From the NCBI RefSeq assembly GCF_963082655.1, contig NC_081553.1:65714559-65778558 (forward strand): a stretch of DNA of 64,000 bases, written 5' to 3'. Positions 24,016 to 35,129 of the stretch are shown piece after piece. How positions within the stretch are numbered: position 1 is the first letter of the stretch; every line of letters starts with the position of its first letter. This DNA is from Stomoxys calcitrans. Its lineage: Eukaryota > Arthropoda > Insecta > Diptera > Muscidae. The position numbers and the translations under genes are program-made. Below the pieces are notes generated by a model that made no database searches, was not told the DNA's origin, and saw nothing but the letters and a program-made list of their open reading frames with translations.

Positions 24016-25284
24016 GTCCATAAAAGTCTAAGCTCAAAAAAAATCCAAGTCAGAGTTTCAGTGCGTTCCTGGTATTGTAACTGTGTCCTATTTATGTAAA
24101 TAACCACAAATAGGTTTAAATGTTTGTCTAGCGAACAACAAAGCTCTGACCTTTATTAAAAATTCATAAAGTATACGCACACTTGCACTCACATTTGGCT
24201 GTAAGCCAACACCAACATACACATGGTAACTCACATACACACAAACAATCAATGGAAACCCCAAACATATGGTGGTCGTATGTTACATATGCATCACTTT
24301 AAACTACCATAACATTTGTTTTGGATCGTTTTGTTTTATTTTTCAATATCATCTCAGTGACTCCATATCTCTTTTCTTTAGTGTCATTCTCTCTCTACCT
24401 CGCCTTTGTTGGGTTGTGGGTAAATGACAAATCTGTGTGTGGATGTGTGTGTGTGGAATGAAAACCTCTTTTGCAAATGCGTTGGGCCTAGGATTGGCTT
24501 AAAATTTTAATAAATGGCAAAAGATAAAATTCAATATGTGTGTGTGTGTGTGTGTGAACAAAAAAGTAGATTTGTTGTTGCAGTCATTGTTGTTGTTGTT
24601 ATTGATATTTATGCTGTGGACTGCTGTTGCTTCTGATTATGTGACTGAGCAGCAGCAGCAGCAGCATGTGGAGCTGGTCTGTCTGATTTTGCCCCACATT
24701 GTTATTGCTGTCATGTTTTATCCTTTCCGAATTGGGTATGAAGCAAAAAACCAAAAAGCACAAAGTGGGACTTCAGGAAATATGGCATGGCACACAAAAC
24801 ACACACTCACAAACACACACACACATTACTAGTAGACACACATCTATGTTTGTCTGCTTGACAGTGCTTGCATGTGTGCCACGCACGCAAATAAAACCCA
24901 ATGAATTTGCAACAAAGCATTCAGACAATCCAAACTAAGGATCCACTTGTTTGTCGTTTCGTTAGTTGGATTCGCATGCTGCGTTTTATTAAGAGCATAA
25001 AATCTAATTTGAGAAACTGAAAGATTTTTTGTCAATAGTGATGGAGTGGCAAGCAATATCTACTACCGGATTATCTCAACTGGTGTAGGTTTATCGAATT
25101 AATCAATGAAATGTAAAAAAAAATATCTGCATTGATAATGGAATGGGAATTTATATTGCCTTAAGTCAGGGGCCATGGAAAGACCCGGAACAAAATTTCA
25201 ACCACCAATTATTCCAACAATTATACTCTGCCTAAGATCTGCGTTATTTGTCATAAAATTTAAACTTTACATTTTCCCCTAGCT
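24016..25284. other. Intergenic DNA with GT and CA microsatellites
   Basis: GT run at about 24536-24556, a TTG/CAG-rich patch at 24570-24670, and CA runs at 24795-24827. At 24166-24181 the minus strand reads GTGCGTATACTTTATG, matching one end of the 62-bp unit at 17521 but without the other end. No gene. Confidence 0.4.
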
Positions 25285-25800
25285 CCCAGCTAAGCTTCTC
25301 GTGACAGCAATGAACACCACATAAATTGGAGCACAATTTTCCAGCCTGTGTGGTGCTAACAGCTATCGCTTGCAGGGTCTTCTTCTCTTAAGTCTTTTGC
25401 CTTCCTCTCCAGCTGTTGCAGCTTCGACGTGGGTGGCGGTGGCGGATAGTCGAAAGGCTGATAAAGTGATGCCAGGTATGCTCCACCGAGATAGGGAGAC
25501 GGTGGATAGGGAGACTTAAGAGAAGGCCCGGCACGCGATAGCTGTTAGCACCACACAGGCTCGAAAATTGAGCTCCAATTTATGTGGTGTTCGTTGCTGT
25601 CACGAGAAGCTTAGCTGCGACCTACCGGGCGCGTCCACAGGTTGTGGATAGTGGAATGCTCCATACGGAGTAGTAGCAACGGAGATCGCAGACAATCAGC
25701 GGTATCGAGCGGAGAGTCTCAGAGAGAAGCCGGGCGGCACCGGCTCTTGCACAAATACTGGGTGCCCATGATGCTCGATATGGCAAGGCGAGTTATTGAC
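25285..25800 (+). repeat. GC-rich dispersed repeat, copy 2, with a long inverted repeat
   Basis: About 25290-25375 and 25535-25620 are inverted copies of each other. The left arm contains AGCTAAGCTTCTCGTGACAG, CACCACATAAATTGGAGC and GTGTGGTGCTAACAGCTATC; the right arm contains their complements in reverse order. The spacer is about 160 bp. From 25546 to 25780 the sequence matches 2931-3140. At least the right half is therefore a dispersed repeat, and the left arm is a partial inverted second copy. Confidence 0.75.
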
Positions 25801-26044
25801 GCCTTTAAATAGCCAATAACCACACTTTTCCCGCGGCGATCGGTCCTTTGGAGCGGAACGAGCTTGCTCACCTACAAAAGCTTGACGTGGATCGCCACCT
25901 CCACATGAAAATATGGCTACAACAACAACAACAGGAAGGCAAAACAGATAGTACGCAAGGTACTAATGCGAACTCTCACCACATTTCGTGGAGAAATACC
26001 AACGTTAATGAGCGAAGCCAAGCTCTGGTAGAATCCGTGAATAC

Positions 26045-26150
26045 CAACGACCAGCAGTGCTTTTCCCCTCCTAATGCTGGCAACATTTGTGAGATACTAT
26101 GCCATGTAAAACTTCTGTCCAAAGAGGTGTCGCGGTTAGACGCCCCAACT
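26045..26150 (+). mobile_element. SINE fragment, middle part
   Basis: Contains CCCCTCCTAATGCTGGCAAC, ATTTGTGAGATACTATGCCA and CCAAAGAGGTGTCGCGG, the middle of the SINE family. Head and tail are absent. It is followed by TTGAGTCTATACGGAACAAA, a C-type terminal segment. Confidence 0.7.
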
Positions 26151-26189
26151 CGAAAAACATTTCAGTTGTTTTTGAGTCTATACGGAACA

Positions 26190-26590
26190 AACAAACAAAT
26201 CGAAAATTTTTCCATATATTGTCAAAATTTTGTTTTTATAGAAAATTTTGTCAAAATTTTGCTTTATAGAAAATTTTGTCAAAATTTTGTTTTTAATAGA
26301 AAATTTTTTCAAAATTATTTTTTATTGAAATTTTTTTCAAATTTTTTTTCTATAGAAAATTTTTAAAATTTTTTTTCTATAGAAAATTTTATTCAAACTT
26401 ATTTCTATATAAAATTTTGTCAAAAATTTATTTCTATAGCATATATGGTCAAAATTTTGTTTTTATAGAAAATTTGTTCAAATTTTTTTTTTTTTATACA
26501 TTTTGTAAAAATTTTGTTTTTATAGACATTTTTCAAAATTTTATTTCTTTAAAAAATTTTGTGAAAATGTTATTTTTGTAGAAAATTTAT
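26190..26590 (+). repeat. 29-bp hairpin satellite, array 2
   Basis: About 13 imperfect copies of a unit made of CAAAATTTT, a 10-nt spacer GTTTTTATAG, AAAATTTTG, then one base: 29 bp. This is the same 9-10-9-1 plan as at 6485-7450 with different arms and spacer. Decay is heavier towards the right, and some units there have lost pairing. Confidence 0.75.
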
Positions 26591-26620
26591 TTTGTACCCC
26601 ATTAGGATTTCCTTGGTAAG

Positions 26621-26682
26621 GTACATTGTTGCGTATACTTCACAGCTCCTCAATAAATTCCATTTATTATTCATACGCACCC
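26621..26682 (+). repeat. 62-bp fixed-end, variable-middle unit, copy 2
   Basis: GTACATTGTTGCGTATACTT at the left and ATTCATACGCACCC at the right, exactly 62 bp. Here the stem is 7 bp (TGCGTAT with ATACGCA). It lies directly right of the 29-bp array. Confidence 0.75.
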
Positions 26683-27744
26683 ATGAACATTTTGGTCTTC
26701 GAACTGTTTTGTACCACAATTTTCATTTTGAAAAAAGGAGCACAAATACAAAGCGATTTTCCATTTACCGCATTAGCAATCATACGATAAGTCCACATAT
26801 TTCCTTGCACAGCTAAATTCAATTTCAAACCAAACCAAAACCATTTAACCCCTGTTGTTTCTATTACTTATTAAGAGCAGGAGGGTAGAAGAGAACTGCC
26901 TTTTGTTTTATTTGCCATGTTTCATAATAAATTTAAATGTTCACAGGACCCAGGGCATGCATATGTATAGAATGTAAATGTGATTATGTGTTTTCCTATT
27001 AACACACAATATATCGATCAACAGCGACGACGCCAGCAAACATTTGAAATTTATTCACAAAGTCATGCATGAAATAATTTCAAAGCATTTACAACATTTC
27101 AAATTATTTGGCACATGCATAAGTCTGTGTAGAAATCTACAATCAATTAAAATGTTTGGGGTAGGGATTCAATTCAATAATTGCTAGCGCAATTGACTGC
27201 GCAACAATCAGTGAAAGGACCCACATCTATACCCACAACACAAATGACAAGCTCACATACATGTTGCCATGGTGGAACCTCGAATGCAATGCGAATTTTC
27301 ACAAACAGAGCTATCATGTACTGCTACTACCAACAACTACTACTACATTGTGCTGCGCTTTGGTTTAGAGAAATAATCACCCATTTATGTGCTACAATTG
27401 ATCTGATGATAACATTATTTTGACCTAGCCAAATGTGGAGGTGCCATACATAAACACACAATTTACCCGCATTTCATAAGCGTATATTTTTCCACATTCA
27501 ATTTACAATAAATCTATTTGGCTTTAGTTTATTGTAGGCCAAAGTTAAGTTGTGTGTATTTTAAATTGTTAGCTCTCTGTCATCGTTACAAAGCGCTTTT
27601 AATTGGTAATAAATTTGAAAAACTGGTATAGAATTATAGAAAAAAATGGATTTTACAAATTAAGCTAAATAAGATTTTATGTTTATTGCCAATTAAAGGC
27701 ACTAAAATATAAAATTGGGTTTAGTTTTGAAATTTTAGACAATT
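26683..27744. other. Intergenic DNA, no gene seen
   Basis: AT-rich sequence with no domain-bearing frame and no recognisable repeat ends. An ACTACTAC-type patch lies near 27320-27345. Confidence 0.4.
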
Positions 27745-28996
27745 TGGGAAAAATGGGAAATGAATTGAATGCTGAACATTGTAGAAGTCATTGTGTAATA
27801 TTTCAGTCCATTCGGATAAGAATTACGACTTGTAAGTGCACAAGTAGCAAAATTGGGAGTTGGGTTTATAAGGGAGCTGTATCAAGCTATATATCGATTC
27901 AGACCATATTGGACACGTATGTTGAAGGTCATGGGTGAAGTTGAACAAAATTTCTGCCAAATCTGATGAGAATTGCGCCCTCTAGAGGCTATAGAAGGTC
28001 ATAGGAGAAGTTATTGTACAAAATGTCTGCCAAATCTGATGAGAATTGCGCCCTCTAGAGCCTAAAATAGTCAAGATCCCAGATCAGTCTCTATGGCAGC
28101 TATTTCAGATTATCCATCGATTTGCGCCATACTAAGCACATTTGTTGCAAGTCATAACAAAACACATAATGCAAAATTTCATCCAAATCGGATGAGAATC
28201 GCGCCCTCTAGCGGCTCAAGCAGTCTAGATCCAATATCGGTTTATATGGCAGCTATGCCAGGTTATGAACCGATTTGAACCATATAGCACAGTTGTAAGA
28301 AGTGATACCAAAATACAACGTGCAAAATTACAGCCAATTCGTGGCAAAGACCCTTGATCCATAAATATGGCAGCTATATCAGGTTATAAACCGATTTAAA
28401 CCATACTAAGCTCACTTGTTGGAAGTGATACCAAAACGTCACGTGCAAAATTTCAGTCAAATCGGACCAGAATTGCGCTCTCTAGGGGCTTAAGAAGTCA
28501 AGACCCAAGATCTGTTTATATGGCAGCTATATCAAAATATGGACCGATTTGGACCATTTACAATCCCAACCGACCTAAACTAATGAAAAGTATTTGTGCA
28601 AAATTTCAAGCGCCTGGCTTACTCCCTCGAAAGTTAGCGTGCTTTCGACAGACAGACGGACGAAAAGACGGACGGACAGACGAACGGACAGAAGGACGCA
28701 CAGACGGACGGACGGACAGACGGACGGACGGACGGACAGAAGGACAGACGGACGGACAGACGGACGGACAGACGGACGGACAGACGGACGGACAGACGGA
28801 CGGACAGACGGACGGACGGACAGACGGACGGACAGACGGACGGACAGACGGACGGACAGACGGACGGACATGGCTTAAAATGTCATGACGATCAAGAACA
28901 TATATCCTTTATGGGGTCGTAGGCGCATATTTCGAGAGGTTACAAACAGTATGACGAAATTAGTATACCCCCATCCTATGGTGGCGGGTATAAAAA
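27745..28996 (+). mobile_element. 153-bp-monomer element, B type, copy 3
   Basis: Monomers with GCGCCCTCTAG, TCAAGACCCAAGATC, TATATGGCAGCTAT, AACCGATTTGAACCAT and GTGCAAAATTTCAG. The tail begins GTGCTTTCGACAGACAGACG and is expanded into a microsatellite (28645-28870). It then continues ACATGGCTTAAAATGTCATG, ATATATCCTTTATGGGGTCG and ends CCTATGGTGGCGGGTATAAA. The left end lacks a clear CCCTCCACCAT terminus, so the 5' side is probably truncated. Confidence 0.72.
28645..28870 (+). repeat. GGAC/GACA microsatellite inside a B-type tail
   Basis: About 225 bp of CAGACGGACGGA-type units, mostly 8 and 12 bp long. Other copies of the element have 20-30 bp of the same motif at this exact place (14332-14355, 15438-15455, 58393-58420), so this is a local expansion. 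Confidence 0.88.
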
Positions 28997-28997
28997 T

Positions 28998-29195
28998 CTT
29001 CAACGGTGATTGTGCCCTACTAATGCCGACGGCATATGTAAGGAACTATGCCATGTCAAAACTTCTTCCCAAAGAGGTGTTGCAATGGGGCACACCTTTC
29101 AGACTCGGCTATCAAAAGTAGGCACCTTATCATTGAGCTTAAACTTGAATCGGAATGGAATGTTCATGGGCAAATATGCATTTGCATGAGTAGAG
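28998..29195 (+). mobile_element. SINE fragment, 3' two thirds
   Basis: CCTACTAATGCCGACGGCAT, ACTATGCCATGTCAAAACTT, CCCAAAGAGGTGTTGCAATG, GACTCGGCTATCAAAAGTAG, TTATCATTGAGCTTAAACTT and GGAATGTTCATGGGCAAATA in SINE order. The tRNA-like head is missing. A further 3' scrap on the minus strand lies at about 29284-29330. Confidence 0.72.
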
Positions 29196-29329
29196 AGTGA
29201 AGCACAGTTTTTCTTACACACCTTACTCACCAATCACCAGAGGATGTTGGCTGAACTAAACTCGCCAATCTGTTTCTGCAAGTTGCAAGTTTGCCCATGA
29301 ACATTTCACTGAGGAACAGGGGAAGTTTG

Positions 29330-29950
29330 CCTCTGGGGGGAAAATTTTGTATACCACCTCATGGTACCCCAAAAATACGAAATTGTTATAAAACTTGTGG
29401 GTCAAATAACCTGGGGGGACGCCCCATCTCAAAATCCAGCCGAACGGACATGCTTACTGACTGGGACAATATGGGTATCAAAAGAAGGGTATTTAAGAAT
29501 AGAGAACAAACTTGGCACAAATGCCAAAAATACTACCCAACAGGACACATTTACCGCTTTGGACAATACGGGTATCAAATGAAAGGTATTTAAAATAATA
29601 GGAAAAAATTTATATTAAAATGTAGTCCTTGGTGTCTTTGGCGCCGCCCCACCCCCCAAAAACCCATCAACAGGACATATTTTCCGATTGGGACAATATG
29701 GGTATCAAATGAAATGTGTTTGAAAGTTAAGTACATATCTGTCTATGGGGCCTCTCCAAGTACATATCTGTCTATGGGGCCTCTCAAAGTCTTTGAGAGT
29801 TGACTACGAATCCGATTTACACATTTGGGAGACAGAGTCTGGGACCGGCCCACCCACCTAATACGCTTCAATAAGACTTGTAGTTCGATCGGGAAAATAT
29901 GGGAATTAAACGAAAGTAGAGTTCAAATCTAATGTTGATTTGAACTCTAT
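29330..29950 (+). repeat. C-type 130-bp repeat block
   Basis: Units with GGGGGGACGCCCCATCTC, CGGACATGCTTACTGACTGG, GACAATATGGGTATCAAA and GAAAGGTATTTAA. At about 29750-29790 a 30-bp stretch (AAGTACATATCTGTCTATGG) is duplicated. Confidence 0.65.
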
Positions 29951-30129
29951 CTGGATGACGTCCTGCCGTTCAGCCGGACATGTAGATCTCGACATTAAAG
30001 CACTCTCAAGTGGTAGTTTTCAAATATGATTTTCAAAGAAGATAACCAATACAAAAAAAAAATTAATTTGTGTGGATCTGAACGGGACCCGTAGCTTGAT
30101 CGCCACTTTCAAAATTATATAGGAAAAAA

Positions 30130-31848
30130 TTAAGAACACGTAAAAAGGCGTTAAGTTCGACCGGGCCGAACTTTGGATATCCACCACCTCGGGCATATCC
30201 GATGAAAAATGCATAATTTTTGCCCCCATAGCAACTTTATTGAAATATGGTCCGATTTAAACCAAATTCGACACGGAGAGGTCTAATAAGTACAAGTCAT
30301 TATTAAATTTTGTAGAACAAAATATTGGTCTTTTTGGTAGCCATATCCAAATATAGACCGATCTGTACCATATTAAAGTCGGATAACGTGAGGCTCAGAA
30401 AAACTCACTGTTTCAAATTTCCGTAAAATCGGGTAATAAATAAAGCTTTTATGGGCTACAGTCCCCTTATCGACAGATCGGTCTATGTGGTAGCTATTGG
30501 GTTGCCCAAAAAGTAATTGCGGATTTTTTAAAAGAAAGTAAATGAATTTTTAATAAAACTTAGAATAAACTTTAATCAAATATACTTTTTTTACACTTTT
30601 TTTCTAAAGCAAGCTAAAAGTAACAGCTGATAACTGACAAAAGAAAGAAAGAATGCAATTACAGAGTCACAAGCTGTGAAAAAATTTGTCAACGCCGACT
30701 ATATGAAAAATCCGCAATTACTTTTTGGACAACACAATATATCTAAATATAGTCCATTCTGAACCATAATTAGGTCGGATGTTGGGAGGTCTTTACCTAC
30801 TCACTGCTTCACATTTCAGGGAAATCGGTAAATAAAGCTTTTATGGCCTTCAGACCCTTTAACGGCAGATCGGTCTATATGGCAGCTATATCTAAATACA
30901 GTCCAATCTGAACCATATTTGGGTCGGATGTTGGGAGGCTTAAAACTGTGCACTATTCCAAATTTCAGCGAAATCGGGTAATAATTAATGCTGTTATGGC
31001 CTTCAGACCCTTTATCGGCAGATCGGTCTATATGGCAGCTATATCTAAATATAGTCCGATCTGTACCATATTTGGGTCGGATGTTGGGAGGCTTAAAACT
31101 GCGCACTATTCCAACTTTCAGCAAAATCGGATAAAAAATTAAGCTTATATGGCATTCAGACCCTTTATCGGGAGATCGGTCTATATGGCAGCTATATTTA
31201 AATATAGTCCGATCTGAACCATATTTAGGTCAAATTTCGGTCAGATTTAAATATAGTCCGATCTGAACCATATTTAGGTCAGATGTCGGGAGGCTTAAAA
31301 TAACCCACTGTTTTAAATTTCAGCGAAATCGGGTAATAAATAAAGCTTTTATGGCCTCCAGACCCCTTATCGGCAGATCGGTCTATACGGTAGCTATATC
31401 TAAATATAGTCCGATCTGAACCATATTTGGGTCAATTGTCGGGGAGCCTCAAACTGCTCACTGTTTCAAATTTCAACAGAATCGGATGAAAAATAATGTT
31501 TTTATGGGCATTAGACCGTTTATCGGAAAATCGGTCTATATAGCAGCTATAACCAAATATGGTCCGATTTGACCCGTTCAAGAACTTAACCAGCGTGCAT
31601 CAAAAACACGTATTTGTGCCAAATTTCAGCTCAGTATCTCAATTTTTGAAGGCTCTAGAGAGATTACAACATACGGATGGACGGACAGGCAGACAGACGT
31701 ATAAACGGACAGACACACTGACATCGTTAAATCGTCTTAGAATTTTACGACCATCCGAAATATACATACTTTGTAGGGTCGGAAATTGGTATTTTGATGT
31801 GTTGCAAACGGAATATACCCCTATCCTATGGTGGTGGGTATAAAAAAA
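30130..31848 (+). mobile_element. TIR element with 153-bp monomers, A type, copy 3
   Basis: Starts GGCGTTAAGTTCGACCGGGC, then ATATCCACCACC, and ends CCTATGGTGGTGGGTATAAA. GATCGGTCTATAT or its variant lies at 30868, 31021, 31174, 31376 and 31529: spacing 153, 153, 202, 153. The 202 is 153 plus a 49-bp local duplication (31200-31280). The tail at 31670-31720 has GACGGACAGGCAGACAGACG and GTAGGGTCGGAAATTGG. A mariner-type MITE interrupts the left part. Confidence 0.8.
30497..30737 (+). mobile_element. Mariner-family MITE, 241 bp, TA target duplication
   Basis: The left end is TTGGGTTGCCCAAAAAGTAA continuing TTGCGGATTTTT. The right end is the near-perfect inverted copy, ending CTTTTTGGACAACACAA. 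TA flanks both sides (30495-30496 and 30738-30739). Removing it restores GTAGCTATATCTAAATATAG, exactly the expected monomer sequence of the host element. The ends resemble those of mellifera-type mariners, and the 241 bp has no transposase frame. It needs a transposase in trans. Confidence 0.92.
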
Positions 31849-31995
31849 GAACCATTAGAATTTTTTTCAAATTTTTTTTTTTTTAATGAAACAAGCTAAA
31901 ATTTTATTGTTATTGAAAACTTGTTGTAATAGAATTGCTTAAAAATATTTTCATAAAAATTTTATTTATTTTGTTTACCATTGAAATTATTGGTG

Positions 31996-32056
31996 GTACA
32001 TTGTTGCGTATACTCTACATTTCCTTGTTAGATGGCGTGTGTAGTTCATACGCACC
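31996..32056 (+). repeat. 62-bp fixed-end, variable-middle unit, copy 3
   Basis: GTACATTGTTGCGTATACTC at the left, GTTCATACGCACCC at the right, 62 bp counted through the final C at 32057. The middle reads TTAGATGGCGTGTG, unlike the other copies. Stem of 7 bp as in copy 2. Confidence 0.72.
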
Positions 32057-32600
32057 CTAGGACGCCATGACGTATGTATTCTCTCAGTGCAAATTTCAAA
32101 TGAACATATAAAGAAAAATAATCATTTCAACGTATTTGTAGTCGATGGATGATATTTTGTCCTTAGAGAAAGTTTGGTATTTAGAGACGTAATTGTGGCC
32201 CGAGGAGATTGGGCACACTCCAGGTACGAACAATGGTTGCGGTCGGCAGGGTAGACCGTGGCTCAGCGGCTACGGACCTACTAGACACGGTGGCGGGTGC
32301 CGTGATTCACTTATGACATGACCGAGATGTATGGGCAAGCGAACAAAAATGACAAGCATTTCGGTGGCTCCTGTCTCTAAGAGATCCCCCACGGGGGACC
32401 ATTTAGGTGAAAAGTATATAATAGCTCTTTACCATGGTCTAGAGTGGAATGTTAAAGCCATTTTCTTAGCAATTGATTTCCTGGTTACGACACAACGTGG
32501 TATAAAAAACTGTTAAACGTAGTGTATGTGGAGTATGATGGGGATGGAAGGAAGAAAGGGAGGAAGGGAGGAAGGAAGGCAGGAAGGAAGTGGCTGTGGC
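32057..32600. other. Unclassified sequence, possibly a retroelement remnant
   Basis: More GC-rich than the AT spacers. CGTGATTCACTTATG and TGTCTCTAAGAGATC recur at 33600-33660, so this and 33100-33990 share an origin. A GGAAG-rich tract lies at 32545-32590. No protein homology recognised. Confidence 0.4.
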
Positions 32601-32960
32601 GGTGACGGCTGACGGGTGAAGCGATTTGACGACGGATGGATGAGCAGTTAGTAGGCTGCATCGAAAAGGTCGGTGAGCCTAAGGCGGCTGGACCATGAAG
32701 AATCGGAGATGGTCCTGAAGAGGTGAATACAATGAGGTGAATGTGATAAAGGACGGCTGAAGCGACATAACGATGGATGGATGAGCAGTTAGCAGGCTGC
32801 ATCGAAAAGGTCGGTGAGACTAAGGCGGCTGGACCATGAAGTTTCGGAGCTGGTCGTGATGATGGACGGGTGAAGCGATATAACGATGGATGGATGATCA
32901 GTTAGTAGGCTGCATCGAAAAGGTAAGTGAGCTGAAGATGGCTGGACCATGAAGTCTTGG
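32600..32960 (+). repeat. Three-copy tandem repeat, 113-141 bp
   Basis: GATGGATGAGCAGTTAG, AGGCTGCATCGAAAAGG, GAGCCTAAGGCGGCTGGACC and CATGAAG recur. The word GGATGAGC (GGATGATC in the third copy) starts at about 32638, 32779 and 32892, giving spacings of 141 and 113. Confidence 0.75.
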
Positions 32961-34160
32961 AGCTGGTCGAGTGGGTGTATGTGAAATTCCGATGTTTTGA
33001 AAGTTTTAACACGGTGTCAATGTTATTTCTCGTGACTAACATACTGTTTACCATGTGTGTGAATGTTACAGTGCACTCCTGCTTTGGCTTAGTCATGTGC
33101 TGAGTCATTTCGGGTTATACCATCTAATTTCGGACTGTTTCTGAGCGACGTGTTGCCATGGGATGATGCTATCATCATCCCATAAGGTGACCAGTCTGGA
33201 ACTGTCTGGAGTTCAACTGGTAGTAGTTGAACTACGTGGTCGAACTAGAGTCCTTAATCGGGTATAACGGCAGACAGGAGCCCCTGCAACTTTGGTTCCA
33301 GCTTGACTATTGGTGAGGCCCCAGTTGGGAGCAACGTTGTGGGTGTGTGTTAACACCTAAAATCGCAGTAAGGGTATTTCGAAGCTCGGTGTGGAGTTGC
33401 ATGCACTTAACCGGATGCCGTGACCCATAGAACGGAAAGAGTTTAGATAGTGCTCTGCTCCTGACTAAGGGGGAGGACAAATCCAAACAACGTGAACTCG
33501 AATTGGTACTCATGCCAGCTTCGGCTATGTATAGGGGCGTTGGTAGACGCATCATTTTCACCCGTGGTTAAGAGCCCTGCAGAATTAAGCCATTCGGACT
33601 TGTCTCTAAGAGATCTAGACAAAATGCCGGCTCGTTTTGGTCACAGAAACATGATTCACTTATGGTGTCATTGGGGCACTAGGAAACCGGGACGTGAGTA
33701 CTTAAACGTATTGAAACTACGCGTGAACAGTGTATCTGAAAGACACTAGGCAATACCCTGGCTGTTGTGGTCGTTGAGACGTGATTAACTGAAGGCGTGA
33801 ATAATACCAGGACAATAACTCCTGAGTCTGATACACTGAGCGAAACTCTGGCTGTTATAGTTACGGAAACGTGATTCTTGCACCTGCCTCATGACAAGGA
33901 CACTCGTCGACCGCGACAAAAGGTAAGCGTACGTATGAGATGTACCAGCTATCAAGGACGGCGTGGAAGAAACACATCCTCATCCATGATATTCGATTTT
34001 ACTTCTCCCATCGTAGTAGTACTATCAAATTTCTGTACAATCAACACTAAAATTCAATTTTCCATCACTATGATATCCTTGTGCTGGGTTTTACAGCAAA
34101 AATCGCTTTATCGCAACAAGAAAAAAAAAGAAGAAACACAAAAAGCGAAACAAACCATTC
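32961..34160. other. Unclassified repetitive noncoding region
   Basis: Between 33620 and 33880 three loosely similar blocks read CTGGCTGTTGTGGTCGTTGA then ACGTGATT, with CCGGCTCGTTTTGGTCACAG and CTGGCTGTTATAGTTACGG as variants. TGTCTCTAAGAGATC at 33600 matches 32374. Short frames have no domain. It may be an old retroelement 5' region; I cannot name it. Confidence 0.4.
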
Positions 34161-35129
34161 CTTTGTAGTCCCCGACTATAGCCGCAGTTGTTGGGCTTTT
34201 TATGTTAACATCAAAACGTTTTTCGTTTTATTAGTCCAACTTAAGGAGAAAAACTGAGCATCTCATTTTGGAAAAAATATAAAAAAATATGTTTTTCTTT
34301 CGTTATTATAATAAAACCCATCTTGGTCGGATCATGCAGCCAGTCGCCTGTGCCTGTGCCTGTTCCTCCTCCTCCTCCTTGTACTTGGTGGACTGTGGAA
34401 AATTGTTTTACAAACTTTTTACAATGAAAAGGAGGCCATGCCATCCACCCAGTCAGCCAGTCAGCCATCCATGCCAATGGCATGTCCATATTTTTATATG
34501 TGCAATGTGTCAGTTTTGTTTTAAAAGACGGACATTGAAGCATATTTTTCGAATTGGATTATTGCACACAAACAACTTGCCAGAGTAAGTAAACACAAAC
34601 ATACGTTCGCATGTAGGAGTGTGTTTTTGTTGTGTGTGTGTGTGTATACATTTGCACTATGAGTAGTTGTTCTTATTTGTACGTTGTACACCAAACATAT
34701 TGATATTGAAATGTATGCACATACATAGTGCAGCAATGGCAAAATCCAATCATACGCTCCTAAAGTCCATTAATAAAAAATCATCAAGTCCAAGACTATT
34801 GACAAGAGGACAATGAAATTTTCTGAAATGTTGGTTTTCAATGACGTTTGTTTTGAAAACAGATCACACAGATCTACTCATGGGTGCGTGGGTGTGTGTG
34901 CATATGTGTTTAATATCCTTACTAGCATTATGGTGTGTTGTACCATAACGGTATCTGTGTGCAAAATAACAGATCGATATTAAATTTGAACTATCTTTAA
35001 GATGTTGATTACAAATAGGAAATGCATTGAAAATACATATAAAGAGTACTAGAATGGAAGTTATTTTAGGGAAAGATTTAATGGAAAAACAACAAAATGT
35101 TATATACAATAACAACAAATTTCATATAT
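34161..35129. other. Intergenic DNA with GT microsatellite
   Basis: A GT run at 34632-34645 and a CTCCTCCTCC patch at 34365-34380. No gene seen. Confidence 0.4.

Noticed and set aside
24166..24181. Fourth copy of the 62-bp unit
   Set aside because: Only one end matches, over 16 bp, and no partner lies at 62 bp; it may be chance.
28520..28888. Arg/Thr/Asp-rich and Ser/Val/Arg-rich frames
   Set aside because: Translations of the GGAC/GACA microsatellite.
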